A stretch of DNA of 16,597 nucleotides from JBFKQC01 sp041627895 (GTDB lineage Bacteria > Pseudomonadota > Alphaproteobacteria > Rhodobacterales > Rhodobacteraceae), in the NCBI GenBank assembly GCA_041627895.1, contig JBFKQC010000082.1:1-16597 (forward strand), written 5' to 3'. Below, piece after piece: positions 14,854 through 16,597 of the stretch (within the stretch, counting starts at the first letter, position 1; each line of letters opens with the position of its first letter). The translations under genes were made by a program, and so were the position numbers. The notes under the pieces were generated by a model. The model did no database searches. It had not been told where the DNA came from and saw only the letters and a list, made by a program, of their open reading frames with translations.

Positions 14854-14892
14854 AGCGCATTCCGCGATCTTCGAGTCACGGAATGGGCTCTA
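14851..14892 (+). terminator. Imperfect palindrome overlapping the dctM stop codon (REP-like hairpin)
   Basis: TAGAGCGCATTCCG (14851-14864, beginning with the stop codon itself) pairs with CGGAATGGGCTCTA (14879-14892), 13 of 14 positions matched, around a 14-base loop. TCCTGATTT follows, a poor T-run. The arms resemble, from memory, the AGAGC...ATTCCG palindromes scattered between genes in many alphaproteobacteria. It could terminate the TRAP operon and also be a copy of such a dispersed repeat. Confidence 0.6.
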
Positions 14893-15106
14893 TCCTGATT
14901 TCTGAGCGCAATTTCGCGACGCTTCGCCGGATCGGCTTTGCTGGAAATTGCTTCAGTGCGGGAAAGCGGATCCCCGGCGACCGGGGTCCGGCGCGCCCGG
15001 GGCGTGGCGCTGCCAGGCGGTGCCGCCTGTGGCGGCGCGTTTGCCTCCCCGTCCTCGGCTTCGCCTGCGGCGGGGCTCGTGGGCGCGCGCCGCGCCGGAA
15101 ATTGCC
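14893..15106. other. Hairpin-dense convergent intergenic region
   Basis: No gene is supported in this stretch between the large permease (+) and the aminotransferase (-). It contains an 8-base inverted repeat GCAATTTC/GAAATTGC (14908-14915 and 14944-14951), and a further direct copy of GGAAATTGC (14943-14951 and 15097-15105). GC hairpins include CCCCGG/CCGGGG (14972-14986), GCCGCC/GGCGGC (15022-15036) and GGCGCG/CGCGCC (15082-15096), each with a 3-base loop. The hairpin at 15022-15036 is followed by GCGTTT and could stop transcription on the plus strand. Confidence 0.5.
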
Positions 15107-16387
15107 CTAGGCGGCCGCGACGGCGCTGGCTGCGGCGGCCAGCGCGGCGTCGGTCACCGCCAGGTCGTCGTCGGTGATCGCAAGGCAGGGATAGAGCTTT
15201 GACGGCGACTTGAGGATGCCGCGGCTGCGCAGCACCGCGTTGAAGCGGGCGTTCGCCTCGGCATCCGCCGCCAGCCAGCCGCGGTAGTTGCGCACCTCGC
15301 GGTCGGTGAACACCACGTCGAAGAGCGTGGCGTCGCCGACGATCCTGTGGGCGACGCCATGGGCGTCGAGATGACCGGCGATCATGCTTTGGATCGTCTC
15401 GCCGATCCGGCGGAGCCGGGCATATTGTCCGTCGCGGCGCAGGATGTCCATGGTCTTCAGCCCGGCAGCCGCGGCGATGGGATTGCCCGAGAGCGTGCCG
15501 AGCTGCATCAGCCACCTGTCGGCGCCGACGGCGGCCTTGTCGAAATGCGCCATGATCTCCTTCGGCGCGGCGATGGCGGCGAGCGCGAAGCCGCCGCCGA
15601 TGACCTTTCCCAGCGTCGCGATGTCGGGGATCACCCCGTACTGCGCCTGCGCGCCGCCATAGGCCAGGCGGAAGCCGGTGACGATCTCGTCGAAGATCAG
15701 GAGGCAGCCGTGCTTGCGGGTCTCTTCGCGCAGCGCCTCGAGAAAGCCGGACGCGGGCGGGATCACGCGCTGCAGCGGCTCGACGATGACCGCCGCCACC
15801 TCGGGTCCGTGCTCGGCGAGGATCGAGCGGACGTATTCGGCGTCGTTGAAGGGCGCGACCAGCATCTCGGCCCGGACGCTGTCGGGGATGCCGGCGCTGT
15901 CGGGCACCGCCTCGGGGAAGTTGACCAGCCGCGCCGGAGCGAGAGACATCTGCGCCTCGGCCGACATGCCGTGATAGCCGCCCTCGAATTTCAGCACCCT
16001 GGTCCGCGATGTGACGGCGCGGGCCAGCCGGATCGCGAACATGTCGGCCTCGCCCCCCGACGCGACGAAGCGCACCTGTTCGGCGCAGGGCACGGCGCGG
16101 ACCATTTCCTCGGCCAGTTCGATGCCGCGGGTGTTGTTGGCAAAGAACGTCTGACCGTTCGGCAGTTCGGCGCACACCGCGTCGAGCACTTCGGGGTGCG
16201 AATGGCCGACCAGCATCGGCCCCGAACCGATCAGGTAATCGACGTATTCGGTGCCGTCCGTGTCCGACACCCTGGCCCCCTGCCCGCGGGCGATCACGAT
16301 GCCGGGGTCGAAATTGCCGAAACCGCTGGCGGGCAGGACCGCGCGGGCGCGTTGGATCCAGTCGGCCTGGGTATGGGTCTTGAGCAT
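15107..16387 (-). CDS. Class III PLP aminotransferase, glutamate-1-semialdehyde aminomutase-like
   Basis: Predicted cytoplasmic pyridoxal-phosphate enzyme of aminotransferase class III (fold type I). ATG at 16387 follows a strong GGAGG and gives 426 residues, the normal length. GSGPMLVGHSHPEV (54-67) and ASGGEADMFAIRLARA (109-124) are close to the corresponding parts of glutamate-1-semialdehyde aminomutase. GGYHG (136-140) stacks on the cofactor, FDEIVTGFR (232-240) supplies the Asp233 that pairs with the pyridine nitrogen, and Lys261 in LGKVIGGGF is the Schiff-base lysine. The neighbour just upstream is an enolase-superfamily enzyme rather than a tetrapyrrole gene, so a catabolic transaminase or aminomutase is likelier than a haem-pathway HemL. 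Amino donor and acceptor cannot be read from the sequence. Confidence 0.88.
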   Translation of the reverse strand: MLKTHTQADWIQRARAVLPASGFGNFDPGIVIARGQGARVSDTDGTEYVDYLIGSGPMLVGHSHPEVLDAVCAELPNGQTFFANNTRGIELAEEMVRAVPCAEQVRFVASGGEADMFAIRLARAVTSRTRVLKFEGGYHGMSAEAQMSLAPARLVNFPEAVPDSAGIPDSVRAEMLVAPFNDAEYVRSILAEHGPEVAAVIVEPLQRVIPPASGFLEALREETRKHGCLLIFDEIVTGFRLAYGGAQAQYGVIPDIATLGKVIGGGFALAAIAAPKEIMAHFDKAAVGADRWLMQLGTLSGNPIAAAAGLKTMDILRRDGQYARLRRIGETIQSMIAGHLDAHGVAHRIVGDATLFDVVFTDREVRNYRGWLAADAEANARFNAVLRSRGILKSPSKLYPCLAITDDDLAVTDAALAAAASAVAAA

Positions 16388-16398
16388 GGCTGCCTCCG

Positions 16399-16597
16399 TC
16401 AGTCGAATTGGTGATCGGGCCGGCCCAGCAGGTCCGGGTCCGGGGTGATGCCGAGGCCGGGGCCGCCGGGCGGCGCGATGCGGCCATTATGCCGCACCGG
16501 CGCGTCCGGGGCCAGCCGCGGGCCGACGTAGTGGCTGAGATCGCAGGTGTTCATCAGCCCGCGCGCCGGGGTGGCGGCAGCCAGATGCAGCAGCGCC
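16399..16597 (-). CDS. Enolase-superfamily enzyme (mandelate racemase / muconate lactonizing type), C-terminal fragment
   Basis: The minus strand is open from the window edge to a TGA at 16399-16401, encoding the last 65 residues of a protein. The fragment contains ALLHLAAATPAR near its start and ends with NGRIAPPGGPGLGITPDPD and LLGRPDHQFD. A tail of this kind, with HLAAA, then CDL, then a P.GPGLG.T.D motif, is typical of mandelate racemase/muconate lactonizing enzymes, Mg-dependent racemases, epimerases or dehydratases. The catalytic barrel lies outside the window, so its chemistry is unknown. The stop is 11 bases before the aminotransferase start, so the two genes form one operon. Confidence 0.75.
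   Translation of the reverse strand, partial: ALLHLAAATPARGLMNTCDLSHYVGPRLAPDAPVRHNGRIAPPGGPGLGITPDPDLLGRPDHQFD

Noticed and set aside
15107..16387. Assignment of the aminotransferase as haem-pathway HemL
   Set aside because: The pairing with an enolase-superfamily gene and the SGGEAD variant of the cofactor-binding motif argue for a paralogue with another role.

Overview
The window comes from a GC-rich alphaproteobacterium, most likely a member of the Rhodobacterales (Paracoccaceae/Roseobacter type). This is inferred from the very high GC at third codon positions, two complete or nearly complete TRAP transporter systems in 16.6 kb, twin-arginine (Tat) exported periplasmic proteins, and small catabolic clusters of dehydratases, dehydrogenases and an enolase-superfamily enzyme. 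No tRNA, rRNA, CRISPR array, transposase, phage gene or plasmid gene was seen.

Region 1 (1-6346, plus strand) reads as one catabolic operon. It starts with what may be the last codons of an upstream gene, probably the TRAP solute receptor, followed by two strong hairpins. Then come a TRAP small permease (DctQ type), an overlapping TRAP large permease (DctM type), a UxaA/GarD-family sugar-acid dehydratase, a Gfo/Idh/MocA oxidoreductase with a TTG start, and a beta-hydroxyacid dehydrogenase. Together they suggest uptake and breakdown of a hydroxylated organic acid; the sequence does not identify the substrate. An AT-rich tandem palindrome sits between the dehydratase and the oxidoreductase.

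Region 2 (6347-9952) holds a Tat-exported flavin amine/amino-acid oxidase (plus strand) that converges, 24 bases apart, on a membrane fatty-acid-desaturase-like di-iron protein (minus strand). A divergent intergenic region of 427 bases separates the desaturase from the next operon.

Region 3 (9953-14853, plus strand) is a complete second TRAP operon. The Tat-exported receptor resembles the 2-oxoacid receptor TakP. A hairpin follows, then a long DctQ and a DctM of 886 residues. The DctM carries an unusual, largely helical and hydrophilic C-terminal extension of about 330 residues.

Region 4 (14854-16597) is a hairpin-rich convergent intergenic stretch, then a minus-strand operon: a class III (glutamate-1-semialdehyde aminomutase-like) aminotransferase preceded 11 bases upstream by the C-terminal end of an enolase-superfamily enzyme cut by the window edge.

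A speculative link joins regions 2 to 4. A periplasmic amino-acid oxidase would yield 2-oxoacids, a TakP-like TRAP system would import them, and an aminotransferase would act on them inside the cell. The sequence allows this but does not prove it.
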